DNA of 64,000 nt. It comes from Aurantimonas coralicida_A (GTDB taxonomy: Bacteria; Pseudomonadota; Alphaproteobacteria; Rhizobiales; Rhizobiaceae). Position 1 is the stretch's first letter. The number at the start of each line of letters is the position of its first letter. Made by a program: the position numbers and the translations under genes. Shown here one piece after another: positions 41,243 through 51,192 of the stretch. A model generated the notes under the pieces. The model ran no database searches and was not told where the DNA came from. It saw only the letters and a program-made list of their open reading frames with translations. The stretch lies in the NCBI RefSeq assembly GCF_036016755.1, contig NZ_JAYXIH010000009.1, forward strand, positions 49,438-113,437, in the 5' to 3' direction.

Positions 41243-42172
41243 ATGGCCCAACGCAAAGTCATCATCACCTGCGCCGTCACCGGCGCAATCCACACGCCGA
41301 CCATGTCGCCGCATCTGCCGATCACGCCGGATGAGATCGTCACCGATGCCGTGGCCGCCGCCGAAGCCGGCGCGGCGATCCTGCATCTCCACGCCCGCGA
41401 TCCTGAGACCGGCAAGCCGGATCAGACGGTCGAGGCTTTCGCGCGCTTCCTGCCGCGCATCAAGCAACAGACCGGGGCGGTCATCAACATCACCTCCGGC
41501 GGCAGCCCCTACATGAAGGTCGAAGAACGCATCCTGCCGGCGGCGCGGTTCAAGCCGGAGGTCGCATCCCTCAACATGGGGTCGATGAATTTCGGCCTGT
41601 TTCACCTGCTCGACAAATACAAGGAGTTCCAGCATCCGTGGGAGAAGGAACACCTCGCCAACACGCGCGATCTCGTCTTCCGCAACACCTTCAAGGACAT
41701 CGAGTACATCCTGGAGACCTGCTACGATAACGGCACGCGCTTCGAGTTCGAGTGCTACGACATCGGGCATCTCTACAATCTGAAGCATTTCCTCGACCGG
41801 GGTCTGGTGAAGCCGCCGCTGTTCGTGCAGTCCGTCTTCGGCCTGCTCGGCGGGATCGGGCCGCACCCGGAAGACGTCATGCACATGAAGCGGACGGCCG
41901 ACCGGCTGTTCGGGGATCAGTATCGCTGGTCGGTACTCGGCGCCGGCCGTCACCAACTGGCCATCGCCGCACAGGCCGCGGCGATGGGTGGAAATATCCG
42001 CGTCGGACTGGAGGACTCGCTATGGGCCGGTGCCGGCAAGCTGGCGACCTCGAATGCCGATCAGGTTCGCCTGGCCCGCTCCATCATCGAGGGCCTGGGG
42101 CTGGACGTGGCCTCGCCCGACGAAGCCCGCGAAATCCTGCAGCTCAAGGGCGGCGACAAGGTCGACATCTGA
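41243..42172 (+). CDS. Beta-keto acid cleavage enzyme (BKACE, DUF849)
   Basis: A 309-aa Zn-dependent TIM-barrel enzyme condensing a beta-keto acid with acetyl-CoA to give acetoacetate plus a new acyl-CoA. The metal motif HLHARDP is at about residues 49-55. NITSGGSPYM, FECYDIGHLYNL, SVFGLLGGIGP and VGLEDSL follow, giving the family's zinc Glu. BKACE enzymes are named by their substrate (3-keto-5-aminohexanoate, dehydrocarnitine and others), which sequence alone does not reveal. It ends the operon of receptor, permeases and lambda-crystallin-type dehydrogenase, so it probably cleaves the oxidised transported compound. Confidence 0.92.
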   Translation: MAQRKVIITCAVTGAIHTPTMSPHLPITPDEIVTDAVAAAEAGAAILHLHARDPETGKPDQTVEAFARFLPRIKQQTGAVINITSGGSPYMKVEERILPAARFKPEVASLNMGSMNFGLFHLLDKYKEFQHPWEKEHLANTRDLVFRNTFKDIEYILETCYDNGTRFEFECYDIGHLYNLKHFLDRGLVKPPLFVQSVFGLLGGIGPHPEDVMHMKRTADRLFGDQYRWSVLGAGRHQLAIAAQAAAMGGNIRVGLEDSLWAGAGKLATSNADQVRLARSIIEGLGLDVASPDEAREILQLKGGDKVDI

Positions 42173-42202
42173 TCCCTGCACCCGCCCGGGACGGCCTGGC
42201 GT

Positions 42203-43975
42203 TCAGACCTTCGGGCGTTTGGGGCGGCGCGGCTTGCCCTGGGGCTTATCCGAGGTTGGGGCGCCGTCCTGGCGCTTGCCTTGATAGGGCTTCTTGCCGC
42301 GCGGCTTGCCCGACGGCCCCCTGCCCGCGCGCGCTCCGCCATCGCCGGGTGAATCGGTCATCGAGATCGTGATATCGTCGCCGTCGCTGACCTCGGCCGC
42401 GGCGGCGAATTTTTTGGCGACACTCTCGCTGATCTCGACCTTGGTCTCGCGGTCGAAGATCTTGATCGCACCGATCTCTTCGCGGGTGATCTTGCCGCGC
42501 CGGCACAGCAGCGGCAGAATCCATTTTGGATCGGCATTGTTGCGCCGGCCGACATCCATGTGGAACCACACCGTGGGGCCGCCGCGCACGTGCTCCTTGC
42601 CGCGCCCCGGCGTTCGGTCACGACCGGCCGCGTAGTCCTTGCCGGCCTTCGGATCGGGGCCGAAGCCGGGATCGAAGACGTCCTCCGGCGACGGCAGGTG
42701 CGAACGATAGAGCCGCGCCAATGCCGCAGCGATCTCTTCGGGCGATCGTGTCGCCAGCAAATTGCGCGCGGCGGCCAGATCGTCCTCGCTGGCCTCCTGG
42801 GTCAGGATCGGATCGGACAACAGCCGCTGCTCGTCCAGCCGGCGAATGTCGTCGGCGGAGGGGGCTCCACCCCATGTCGCCTGGATCCGGGCCTCTGCCA
42901 GAAGCCGCTCGGCCTTGCGGCGTCGCGAAATCGGCACCAGCAGCACCGACACGCCCTTGCGGCCGGCGCGGCCGGTTCGGCCGCTGCGGTGTTGCAGGGT
43001 TTCGGCGTCGCTCGGCAGATCCGCGTGGACGACGAGGCCGAGGCTCGGCAGATCGATGCCCCGCGCCGCGACGTCGGTGGCCACGCACACCCGCGCCCGC
43101 CCGTCACGCAGCGCCTGCATGGCCTGATTGCGCTCGCTCTGGCCAAGTTCGCCGGACAGCGTCACGGCCGAGAAGCCGCGCTCCAAAAGTCCCGAAGAGA
43201 GATGGCGCACCGCCTCACGCGTGTTGCAGAAGACGATTGCGCTCGGCGCGTCCGCCAGACGCAGCACATTGACGATCGCGTGCTCCATCTCATTCGGCGC
43301 GATACGAATGGCGCGATATTCGATATCCACATGGCCGGCGGCGCCGCGTGTCGCCTCGATGCGCAGCGCGTCGCGTTGATAGCGCTTGGCCATGGTGGTG
43401 ATTGTCTTCGGCAAGGTCGCCGAGAACAACAGGGTACGACGCTCGCGCGGCGTCGCCTCGAGCAGAAATTCCAGATCCTCGCGGAAGCCGAGATTGAGCA
43501 TCTCGTCCGCCTCGTCCAGGACCAGGGCCTTGAGCCCGCCGATCCGCAGCGCGCCGCGCTCCAGATGATCGCGCAGGCGGCCGGGCGTTCCCACCACGAT
43601 GTGGACACCCTGGGCCAGCTTCCGTTTCTCTGCACGCGGGTCCATGCCGCCCACGCAGGTCACGATCTGCGCGCCGGTTTGCGCATAGAGCCAGGTCAGC
43701 TCGGTGGTGACCTGCATCGCCAATTCGCGCGTCGGCGCGACGATCAGCGCCAGCGGCTCGCCGGCCGGCCCCAGCCGCTCCGCGTCACCGAGCAGCGTCG
43801 AGGCGATCGCCAGGCCATAGGCGATGGTCTTGCCCGATCCGGTCTGCGCCGAGACGAGGAGATCGCGCTCTGCCGCCTCCGTCTCCAGAACCGCATCCTG
43901 GACGGGCGTCGGGTCTTCGTAGCCGCGTTCCGCGAGAGCGCGGGCCAGCGGGGGGCTCGTTGGGCGAAACGCCAT
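42203..43975 (-). CDS. DEAD-box RNA helicase with DbpA-type RNA-binding domain
   Basis: A 590-aa ATP-dependent RNA helicase. Q motif in the N-terminus (ERGYEDPTPVQ), Walker A SAQTGSGKT, DEAD box LDEADEML, FSATLP, VATDVAARGID and HRSGRTGRAG are all present. Residues about 460-545 match the DbpA RNA-binding domain (VWFHMDVGRRNNADPKWILPLL), and a Gly/Lys/Arg-rich tail follows. Candidate roles are ribosome assembly or cold adaptation. The ATG at 43975 is used; an in-frame extension to 44020 is unsupported. It is convergent with the BKACE gene with 30 nt between. Confidence 0.92.
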   Translation of the reverse strand: MAFRPTSPPLARALAERGYEDPTPVQDAVLETEAAERDLLVSAQTGSGKTIAYGLAIASTLLGDAERLGPAGEPLALIVAPTRELAMQVTTELTWLYAQTGAQIVTCVGGMDPRAEKRKLAQGVHIVVGTPGRLRDHLERGALRIGGLKALVLDEADEMLNLGFREDLEFLLEATPRERRTLLFSATLPKTITTMAKRYQRDALRIEATRGAAGHVDIEYRAIRIAPNEMEHAIVNVLRLADAPSAIVFCNTREAVRHLSSGLLERGFSAVTLSGELGQSERNQAMQALRDGRARVCVATDVAARGIDLPSLGLVVHADLPSDAETLQHRSGRTGRAGRKGVSVLLVPISRRRKAERLLAEARIQATWGGAPSADDIRRLDEQRLLSDPILTQEASEDDLAAARNLLATRSPEEIAAALARLYRSHLPSPEDVFDPGFGPDPKAGKDYAAGRDRTPGRGKEHVRGGPTVWFHMDVGRRNNADPKWILPLLCRRGKITREEIGAIKIFDRETKVEISESVAKKFAAAAEVSDGDDITISMTDSPGDGGARAGRGPSGKPRGKKPYQGKRQDGAPTSDKPQGKPRRPKRPKV

Positions 43976-44144
43976 GGGGCAGTCCTTGCATAGTGTCGGT
44001 CGCGGCATCGCATGGAGCATGCGACGTGCGCCCCGGCGCGTTTGCGCGCTTTGCTATGGCACAGGCCGTTACCAGGCTCAATCGACGCGGTATTCGCTCT
44101 TCCGCACAATCAGGCAGGAAGCGGCCGGCTCTGGGAGGATGCGA

Positions 44145-44516
44145 TCAGCTCAGATAGCGCTTGACGTCCTCAGCCAGCGACATGGGATCGAACGGCTTGG
44201 CGATCAGGCCGGCCGCCCCGAGCGAGAGAAAGCGCTCGACCTCGTAGCTCTGGGTTCTGGCGGTGATGAACACGACCGGGCACGAGGCCGTCCTGACGTC
44301 GCTCCGGAGGGCCTTGAGGGTTTCGGGACCGTCCATTCCAGGCATCATCACGTCGAGCAGGATGAGGTCGGGCTGCCACGCCGGCGCCGCCATGAGCGCA
44401 TCGGCCCCGGAGGAACAGGTTCTCACCTCGAATGCCGGATCCAGCTCCAGCGACATTTCCGCGACTTCGCGGATATCCGCCTCGTCATCGACATAAAGGA
44501 TACGGTATTTCGACAT
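44145..44516 (-). CDS. Single-domain response regulator (CheY-like)
   Basis: A 123-aa receiver without output domain. Acidic pair ILYVDDEAD, phospho-acceptor Asp in LILLDVMMPGMDGPE, Thr in FITART and Lys in LIAKPFDPM. The start at ATG 44516 lies 4 nt after the stop of the hybrid kinase (44521), so both are one transcript; the in-frame ATG at 44549 is inside the kinase gene. It probably relays phosphate from the kinases to an Hpt protein or effector elsewhere. Confidence 0.92.
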   Translation of the reverse strand: MSKYRILYVDDEADIREVAEMSLELDPAFEVRTCSSGADALMAAPAWQPDLILLDVMMPGMDGPETLKALRSDVRTASCPVVFITARTQSYEVERFLSLGAAGLIAKPFDPMSLAEDVKRYLS

Positions 44517-44520
44517 AGGC

Positions 44521-46986
44521 TCACGCGGCCCCCTGCTTGATGAGATCATTTTGCTTCGACCGCTTGAAGGTCAGGGATTTGATCAATCTGGCCATCGATA
44601 CCTCCGACGTCTTCGTTTTTGTCATCGCGGCATGCACTCTCGACGCCAGATCGTCGTCGATCTCGTAGGCCGAGAAGATGACGATCGCCGTATCGGCGGG
44701 GATGTCGCTCAGCAGGCTTGCCCCCGTGCCGTCCGGAAGGGAAAGATCGAGAATGATGAGATCGAAGTGCGCGGCACCGAGTTTCTGTCGCGCTTCCGCG
44801 ACCGTCCGGGCGCCGGTGATATCGACCCCGTCGCCAAGGCTGGCGGAAATCACCTGCAAAACTCCCTCATCGTCTTCCACATGCAGGATTTTAGGGCCGG
44901 CTCTCAAATCGTCCGCCGCGATATCTCGGATGACGGACGTAAGGCGATTGGAATCGATCGGCTTCGCAAGCCAGTCGACGATGCCGACCGCCTGGCCGTT
45001 GAGTGTTTTCCGTGTCTCGTCGGCGATGGCTGAAACGACGATCACCGGCAGATCGGCGCAGCGATGCATCGATCGCAGTTCATCGTAGAGCGCAATGCCG
45101 GACCCTCCGCCAAGTTTGATGTCGAGGGTCATCGCCATGTAGTGGTTCTTGGTGAGATAGGCCCGCGCTGTTGCGACATCGGGCGCGATATCCGTCGCGA
45201 TTCCCAGTTCGTCGATCATATGCGCGATCACCGCCGCGACATCGGCGTCGTCTTCGCAGATGAGGATGCGCTTTCCCCCGGTGACCCGGCTGAAAACCTG
45301 GACGACTTCCTCTCCGCTGTTTTTCGCGCCCCGCGCCTCTGGCAGATCCACATGGAAAATGGTGCCGACACCAACCTCGCTGTCGAATGAAAGCTGACCG
45401 CCAAGGCGTTCGGCGATCGCCTTGGCGATGCTGAGCCCCAGACCTGTGCCGCCCTTCGCCCGGGTGTCGGAGGCGTCGGCCTGCTCGAACTTGCCGAAGA
45501 TCCGCTCTCGGAAGGCTTCGGGAATACCGGCTCCCCCGTCCTTGACCGAGATACGAAGATAATCCGTCGAACGGGTTAGGCGCACCTCGATCTGGCCGTT
45601 CTGCGGCGAAAACTTGATGGCGTTGGAAAGTAGATTGGCAATCAATTGATAGAACCGGTCCGGATCGACGACGGCCACGGCTCCAGGTGCCTCGTCCCTG
45701 ATCTCGATGGAAACGCCGCGATCGCTGAGATAGTCCCGGCTCGCTTCCACCGCCTCCTCGGTCAGCGAACGAAGCTGCAGCGGGCGGGGGGCGAACGGCA
45801 TGTTCCCGGTTTCGATCTTCTCGATGTCGAGAATGTCGTTGATCAACCGGACGAGGCGTTCGCTGTTCGAATGGGCAATCGCGATGAGCTTTGTGGCCTT
45901 GGACGACATTTCGCCGGCCGCCCCGGCCGCGACAAGGCCGAGCGAACCGCGAATCGAGGTTAGGGGTGTGCGCAATTCGTGACTGACGGTGGAAATGAAA
46001 TCGTTGCGGAGCTGCTCGTTACGCTTTTCTTCGGAAATGTCGAACAGCGTTCCATCCCAAACCAACGTTCCGGTCTGGTCCCGGCGCGGTTCGGCCGAGG
46101 CCCGCATCCAGAGCATCCGGCCATCCGGCCGGGTGAATTCGGTCTCGATCGTCCAGGGAGCACCGCTTTCCGCCGATTGCGCGAGCAACAAGGAGAGACG
46201 CTGCATGGTCTTGGGAGGAACCATCCCGGTCAGCATCTCCGGCTTGGCAAGCGCCTCTTCCGCAGAGATTCCGATCACGCGCTTCGCGCCGCCCGACAGG
46301 TATCTGAGCTTCGGCATTTTGGGCGAGGCAAGCGACATTTGAAAGAGAACGCCAGGCGCGTTGTTGGCCACCGCCTTCATCTGGGCTTGGCTGTCGAGCA
46401 GCGCCGCCAGAGCCCAACGGCGTTGCTGTTCCCTCAGAAAGAGGATGCCGAAGACGATCACGCCTAAAAGATTGGTCGGCACGACGTAGGAGAGGATTTT
46501 GACGGCAATTTTCGGGTCGCTGATGGGCAGGAGAAACGTAACGCTAAACACCGGCACCGCAGCTGCCACGGTCGCAACGGCAAGAATAATCGTGAAATCG
46601 AGACGGACCTTTTTCCTGAAGTGAATCCAGAGCCAGCCGAGAGTTGCGAATACGGCGACCAGCGTGATGCTAGCCACCCCGGTTAAAGCCCCTGCTCCGC
46701 CTTCCGATATACGGAAGATCGACAGCGTGAGCACGGTGAAAACGACGCTGACCGGCCCGCCGATGATCGCGGACAATGCGATCACGACATTCCGGGCATC
46801 GATGAAAATGCCGGGCGCGGGACTGACCGGCGATAACATGCTGATGAGGCCGGTCAGGCTGAAAACGATGCCCAAGAGTATGCCCTTAAGCCAGAACATT
46901 CGGTCGAGCCGATCGCCGACGAAGTTGACGCACAAAACCGCAAGCGTGATGACTGAGGCGCTTTCGATCAGGTTCACGACTGGCAT
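44521..46986 (-). CDS. Hybrid sensor histidine kinase: 5TM sensor, PAS, kinase, two receivers
   Basis: An 821-aa membrane kinase. Residues about 1-190 form an integral membrane sensor of about five helices resembling the LytS-type 5TM domain (DARNVVIALSAIIGGPVSVV). A PAS domain follows (about 195-320), then HisKA with His336 in ISTVSHELRTPLTSI, an HATPase_c with NLLSNAIKFSPQ and GTGLGLSIAKAI, and two receiver domains (about 575-690 with LDIKLGG; about 697-800 with LILDLSLPDG). I start at ATG 46986; an in-frame start at 47097 is also open. It is followed by a lone receiver gene. The signal is unknown. Confidence 0.88.
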   Translation of the reverse strand: MPVVNLIESASVITLAVLCVNFVGDRLDRMFWLKGILLGIVFSLTGLISMLSPVSPAPGIFIDARNVVIALSAIIGGPVSVVFTVLTLSIFRISEGGAGALTGVASITLVAVFATLGWLWIHFRKKVRLDFTIILAVATVAAAVPVFSVTFLLPISDPKIAVKILSYVVPTNLLGVIVFGILFLREQQRRWALAALLDSQAQMKAVANNAPGVLFQMSLASPKMPKLRYLSGGAKRVIGISAEEALAKPEMLTGMVPPKTMQRLSLLLAQSAESGAPWTIETEFTRPDGRMLWMRASAEPRRDQTGTLVWDGTLFDISEEKRNEQLRNDFISTVSHELRTPLTSIRGSLGLVAAGAAGEMSSKATKLIAIAHSNSERLVRLINDILDIEKIETGNMPFAPRPLQLRSLTEEAVEASRDYLSDRGVSIEIRDEAPGAVAVVDPDRFYQLIANLLSNAIKFSPQNGQIEVRLTRSTDYLRISVKDGGAGIPEAFRERIFGKFEQADASDTRAKGGTGLGLSIAKAIAERLGGQLSFDSEVGVGTIFHVDLPEARGAKNSGEEVVQVFSRVTGGKRILICEDDADVAAVIAHMIDELGIATDIAPDVATARAYLTKNHYMAMTLDIKLGGGSGIALYDELRSMHRCADLPVIVVSAIADETRKTLNGQAVGIVDWLAKPIDSNRLTSVIRDIAADDLRAGPKILHVEDDEGVLQVISASLGDGVDITGARTVAEARQKLGAAHFDLIILDLSLPDGTGASLLSDIPADTAIVIFSAYEIDDDLASRVHAAMTKTKTSEVSMARLIKSLTFKRSKQNDLIKQGAA

Positions 46987-47289
46987 TGTGACGGTCTCAT
47001 GTACTTGGTGGTCGAAGGAGGCGTAAACGCCGTCGGTCTTGCGGAACGATCGGTCATTTAGACCGCGTCGCCGGAAGGTTGGTGTGCCGCCCGGCATTCA
47101 GGCGCGGCATTGGGATAAGCGATAAGCGATGACTGGCTCTGCTTGATCGCGCGGTGCCATTTCTACCACGAGCCAATTCACCGACGATCGTGCAGCCCCA
47201 TCGTCCATGCGGTCTTGCAGAGCGGTCGCTCATCTCTGTCAGCGACTGCGGAACCGGGTGGCGCGGTGGGCAAATTCCATTGCTGTCGA
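46987..47289. other. Intergenic region between the two hybrid kinases
   Basis: About 300 nt without a convincing gene. It contains a short tandem repeat of GATAAGC (near 47115-47130) and no clear terminator or operator. If the kinase at 44521 starts at 47097, the gap shrinks to 192 nt. Confidence 0.4.
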
Positions 47290-50200
47290 TCACGCTCTGG
47301 CGCCGCCGTAATGCACGACTTCCGGATCTTTCCCACCTTCCGCGATCATCAGAATCGTGTCCACGATCTGATCGTCCGGCGTTCTGGATTTCACCAGGCT
47401 CTGCCGTATGCGCGGATCCTTCTTGGAAAGATCGCTGGCCGACAAGACGATAACCGGCACGCCGGTGTCGGCCAGGCGCTCGTGATCGAGCAACCCGAGG
47501 CCATCCCCGTCCGGCAGCTCCAGGTCGATGATCACGAGATCGAATTCCTGGTCGTCAAGCCGCTGCCTCGCGCTAGCACAAGTTGACGCGTTTATCAGCA
47601 TCACGCGATCCTTCAGTGAGGCGGCCAGTACCTCGCTGAAGTCCTTGTTGTCTTCGATATGAAGCGCTTTCGGCAGGTTCCGAGTGGCGTCGGTCAACGC
47701 GCTGTTCTCGATAGCCAAGACATCCGCATGCGACCGCATATCGAGAGCGGGAAGTTCGATCCAGAAGGTGGAACCCTCGCCGGCTTGACTGTCGAACCCG
47801 ATGGTTCCCCCCATTTTTTCGATGAGCTGCTTGGAGATGTGCAAGCCCAGGCCCGTGCCCCCCTTCTCGCGCGTCGCCGAGCCATCGGCCTGTGAGAATC
47901 GGCTGAAAATCCTCGACCGGAACTCCGGCAAGATCCCGGTGCCATGATCGACGACCGAGACGCGCACGGTCTCGCCGAGGACCTCGAGGCGCACATCGAC
48001 CGTGCCGGAGCGCGGTGAGAATTTGGCGGCGTTCGACAGGAGATTGGACAGGACTTGCTGGAGCCGCGCCTGATCAACATCGACAAAAAACTCGGCTTTC
48101 GGCCGCTCGAACTCCAGGGAAACGTCGAACTGTTCGGCGTAGGCCTCGTTCGCCTCGACCGCCTGAGCGACCAGGGATCCAAGCTCCTCGGCCTTCCTTT
48201 CGATATGCATGCTTCCGTCCGCGATCTTTTCGAGATCGAGGATGTCGTTGATGAGAAAGATCAGCCGCTCACAGTTTTTATGCGCGATCGTCAAGAGTCG
48301 CAGCACGTTGGTGGGAAGATCTTTCGACATCGCGCCGACGACGAGACCGAGAGAACCGCGGATCGAGGTCAGGGGCGTTCGCAACTCGTGACTGACCGTG
48401 GCGATGAACTCGGTCTTCACCCGATCCATTTCCTTGCGGTCGCTGATGTCCTGGATCTGGGAAATGAAATATTCCGGTTTGCCCTCGGCGTCCTTCGGCA
48501 GGGAGACGCTCAACTGCCCCCAAACCGAATGGCCATCCTTGTGGATATACCGTTTCTCAAGCTGATAGGTCTGGATGTCCCCGCTCAGAAGCTGATCGAC
48601 GAGCACGAGGTCGGTTTCCAGATCGTCGGGATGGGTGATCGACTGGAAATCCAGTTGTCGGAGTTGATCTTCGCTGTAGCCGAGCAGCTTGCAGAGTGCC
48701 TCATTGACCCTGAACCACCGTCCATCGAGGTCGACCAGGGCCATGCCGACGGGCGCATGCTCGATGGCGGAGCGCAGCTTTTCCTCGCTTGCTTGCATCG
48801 CCGCTTCGGCGGACTTCAATTCCGTGATCTCGGTCTGGGTGCCGATCATCCGCAAAGCGGTTCCATCGGAAGCGCGTTCGATAACGATCGCATCGGACCG
48901 CAACCAGATCCACTGTCCGTCCTTTCGGCGAATCCGGTACTCGGACTGGGAGCGCGGCGCCCGGCCCTCCATGCAAGCGTCGTCGGCGGCCTTCACCGTA
49001 GCGATATCCTCGGGATGGATGCGGGACAGCCATTCCCGCTGAGCATCGATTTCTTCTTGGCGATCGAAGCCGAGCATCGACTTCCAAGTATCGGAGACGA
49101 AGGACGTCCCGCGCGTCAGGTCGATATCGAAAACGCCGATACTGGCGCCTTCGAGCGCAAAGTTCCAGCGTTTCTCGGCTTCTTCGAGCGCCAGGGTGAC
49201 GCGTCGCTGCACGGTGACGTCGCGGATGATGGCGGTGTATCGCAATTCGCCGGCTTCGGTGAACCAGTCATTGAGTTGCACATCGAGAAACAGTTCGGCG
49301 CCATCCTTCCGCCTGGCTTCCACCAGATTGGGGAGACGGTCGGTTTCCGGCTCCTGCTCGCCACGCTTGTGGAACTGGGCAAGGCTGCTCGCGTCGAAGC
49401 CATCGAGCAAGCGCGCGATCGGACCCCCGACGACTTCGTCGGCGGGAAAGCCAAAAATCAGCTCGGTGGCGCGATTGGCCGAGCGCACCTCGCCATTTCG
49501 GTCGAGCAGGATGATGGCGACGACGGCGGTGTCGACGATGGAACGGTTCTCATGTTCGCGGGCAGCGATCTCCCGCGTCTTCAAGGCGACAGTCCGCCGG
49601 ATGGACGCTTCGCGACGGACGTAGGAAATCTGCAACGCGCCGAACAGCGCCGACAGAGCGATGCCGCCGAGAAGGACCAGCAACGGTTCCCCGCGGGTCA
49701 CGCTCGCCTCGAACGCCGGCGTGCTTTCCCAGACCACGGTCCAGCGTTGCTCCATGGCCGAAATCACCTTCGTGATCTTGTAGGCCGCCGGCGCCGCGGT
49801 GCTGTCGCCGGCTTTGCTGGAGAAGATAAGCTGATCGCCGTTCGCGACCTCGCCGTCATAGACCGTCAGGTGAAGGTTGGTTCCCTGGCTCGACGTCAAT
49901 TCGCCGAGAAACCGATTGCTGATGAAGGGAGCGTATATCCAGCCTCGAAAAGCTTGCCTGCGGGCCGCCACTGAATCGAGGCGCGGGCCATTGCGATAAA
50001 GCGGTCGCAGCAGCAAAAATCCGGCGCTTCTGGTCGAATCCTGAACCAGGAAAATCCGTTTGGTGATCGTCGCCTTCCCGGTATCGCGAGCGGCGGCCGC
50101 ACCGTTTCGGCGATTGTCCTCGAAGGCGATGTTCAGACCGAGCGCCTTTCTATTCGGCGCAAGCGGCTCGATGAAAGTGATCGCGAAAACGTCCGGTGAC

Positions 50201-51192
50201 GGCGTATCGGGATGGACAGCGAATTCGGGTACGCCCTGGAGCCGCATACGTGCTTCGAAGGAAGCGACGTCGCCCAGGCCGATCGGCTCGATATAGCCGA
50301 TCCCGTTGATGCCCGGCAGAGTCCTTTCTATGTCGAGCTCGTCGACATAGGTCCGCCATTCGTCGAGAGAGACGGTTTCGGATGCTGCGAACAGACCGGC
50401 GCCGCCGTCCAGACTGCGTTTGTAGGATTCCAGCCGATCCCGCAAAGCGTGGGCGCTGTCCTCCGCCAGCGTTTCAAATGCCGCGTGATTGCGTTCGAAG
50501 GTGATCTCGCTCGTCAACTTCCACGCATAGAAGGTCACGCCCAGCGGGACGATCAGGCTCAGCATTGCAACCATCGTAAAGCCGGCGACCGGACCACCCG
50601 ACCACCGCACACTCCACGGGCGCCACGGATTGAGAAGCCCGATCGGCACGAAAATCAGAACGCCGAGTATGTCTCCTAACCACCATGTCAGCCAATTGCC
50701 GAGCAACGCATCCGCTGAGAGGATGCCACTGACATAAAGCGTCGCGACGCCGACGCTGGCGGCGACAAGACAGGCGAGCGGACCGCAGATCGCGCCGAAA
50801 AACGTGAGATCTTTCAGACCTGAAAATTGCACCGGAATGCCGAAAAACCGACGCACCAAAGTTGCCGCCAGCAATGCCTGCAATGTCGATCCGACCGCGA
50901 CGAGCCCTGCGACGGTCATCGCCAGAAGGTCAGGGCTGCTTTGATGGATCCCGCCACTCACGACGGCGTTCAATACGAGGGATCCGAGGAAGACGCCTGG
51001 CCAAAGCGCTCGTCCATAGAGCAACAGCCCCACCGTCGCGATTCCGGATGCCGGCCAGATGATGGTTGCGTATCCGGGTGGAACGGCAAGCTGGAGACCA
51101 AGCGCCCCGCCGAGAACATACAGCAGCGCCATGAGCGCCACGCCGCCCAATTTTCGCCTGCTCAAGATCGACATGTCAGGTAGCGCGCGCAT
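47290..51192 (-). CDS. Large hybrid sensor histidine kinase: MASE1, CHASE, three PAS, kinase, receiver
   Basis: A 1300-aa membrane kinase. Residues about 1-200 are a MASE1-like multi-helix sensor (PPGYATIIWPASGIATV, WPGVFLGSLVLN). About 220-470 is an extracytoplasmic CHASE domain (LESYKRSLDGGAGLF, GINGIGYIEPI), closed by a helix. PAS domains follow near 545-660, 670-790 and 800-920, some with PAC. HisKA has His935 (ATVSHELRTPLTSI). Then HATPase_c (NLLSNAAKFSPR, GTGLGLHISKQL) and a C-terminal receiver with LVIIDLELPDG. The kinase core closely resembles the one at 44521. Inputs unknown; CHASE and MASE1 both suggest extracellular or membrane signals. Confidence 0.9.
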   Translation of the reverse strand: MRALPDMSILSRRKLGGVALMALLYVLGGALGLQLAVPPGYATIIWPASGIATVGLLLYGRALWPGVFLGSLVLNAVVSGGIHQSSPDLLAMTVAGLVAVGSTLQALLAATLVRRFFGIPVQFSGLKDLTFFGAICGPLACLVAASVGVATLYVSGILSADALLGNWLTWWLGDILGVLIFVPIGLLNPWRPWSVRWSGGPVAGFTMVAMLSLIVPLGVTFYAWKLTSEITFERNHAAFETLAEDSAHALRDRLESYKRSLDGGAGLFAASETVSLDEWRTYVDELDIERTLPGINGIGYIEPIGLGDVASFEARMRLQGVPEFAVHPDTPSPDVFAITFIEPLAPNRKALGLNIAFEDNRRNGAAAARDTGKATITKRIFLVQDSTRSAGFLLLRPLYRNGPRLDSVAARRQAFRGWIYAPFISNRFLGELTSSQGTNLHLTVYDGEVANGDQLIFSSKAGDSTAAPAAYKITKVISAMEQRWTVVWESTPAFEASVTRGEPLLVLLGGIALSALFGALQISYVRREASIRRTVALKTREIAAREHENRSIVDTAVVAIILLDRNGEVRSANRATELIFGFPADEVVGGPIARLLDGFDASSLAQFHKRGEQEPETDRLPNLVEARRKDGAELFLDVQLNDWFTEAGELRYTAIIRDVTVQRRVTLALEEAEKRWNFALEGASIGVFDIDLTRGTSFVSDTWKSMLGFDRQEEIDAQREWLSRIHPEDIATVKAADDACMEGRAPRSQSEYRIRRKDGQWIWLRSDAIVIERASDGTALRMIGTQTEITELKSAEAAMQASEEKLRSAIEHAPVGMALVDLDGRWFRVNEALCKLLGYSEDQLRQLDFQSITHPDDLETDLVLVDQLLSGDIQTYQLEKRYIHKDGHSVWGQLSVSLPKDAEGKPEYFISQIQDISDRKEMDRVKTEFIATVSHELRTPLTSIRGSLGLVVGAMSKDLPTNVLRLLTIAHKNCERLIFLINDILDLEKIADGSMHIERKAEELGSLVAQAVEANEAYAEQFDVSLEFERPKAEFFVDVDQARLQQVLSNLLSNAAKFSPRSGTVDVRLEVLGETVRVSVVDHGTGILPEFRSRIFSRFSQADGSATREKGGTGLGLHISKQLIEKMGGTIGFDSQAGEGSTFWIELPALDMRSHADVLAIENSALTDATRNLPKALHIEDNKDFSEVLAASLKDRVMLINASTCASARQRLDDQEFDLVIIDLELPDGDGLGLLDHERLADTGVPVIVLSASDLSKKDPRIRQSLVKSRTPDDQIVDTILMIAEGGKDPEVVHYGGARA

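Noticed and set aside
42560..43993. A 477-codon plus-strand frame across the DEAD-box helicase
   Set aside because: Antisense to an intact helicase with all motifs; composition is typical of a shadow frame.
48055..49974. A 639-codon plus-strand frame across the large hybrid kinase
   Set aside because: Antisense to PAS and kinase domains that are intact on the minus strand; no ribosome site or domain seen.
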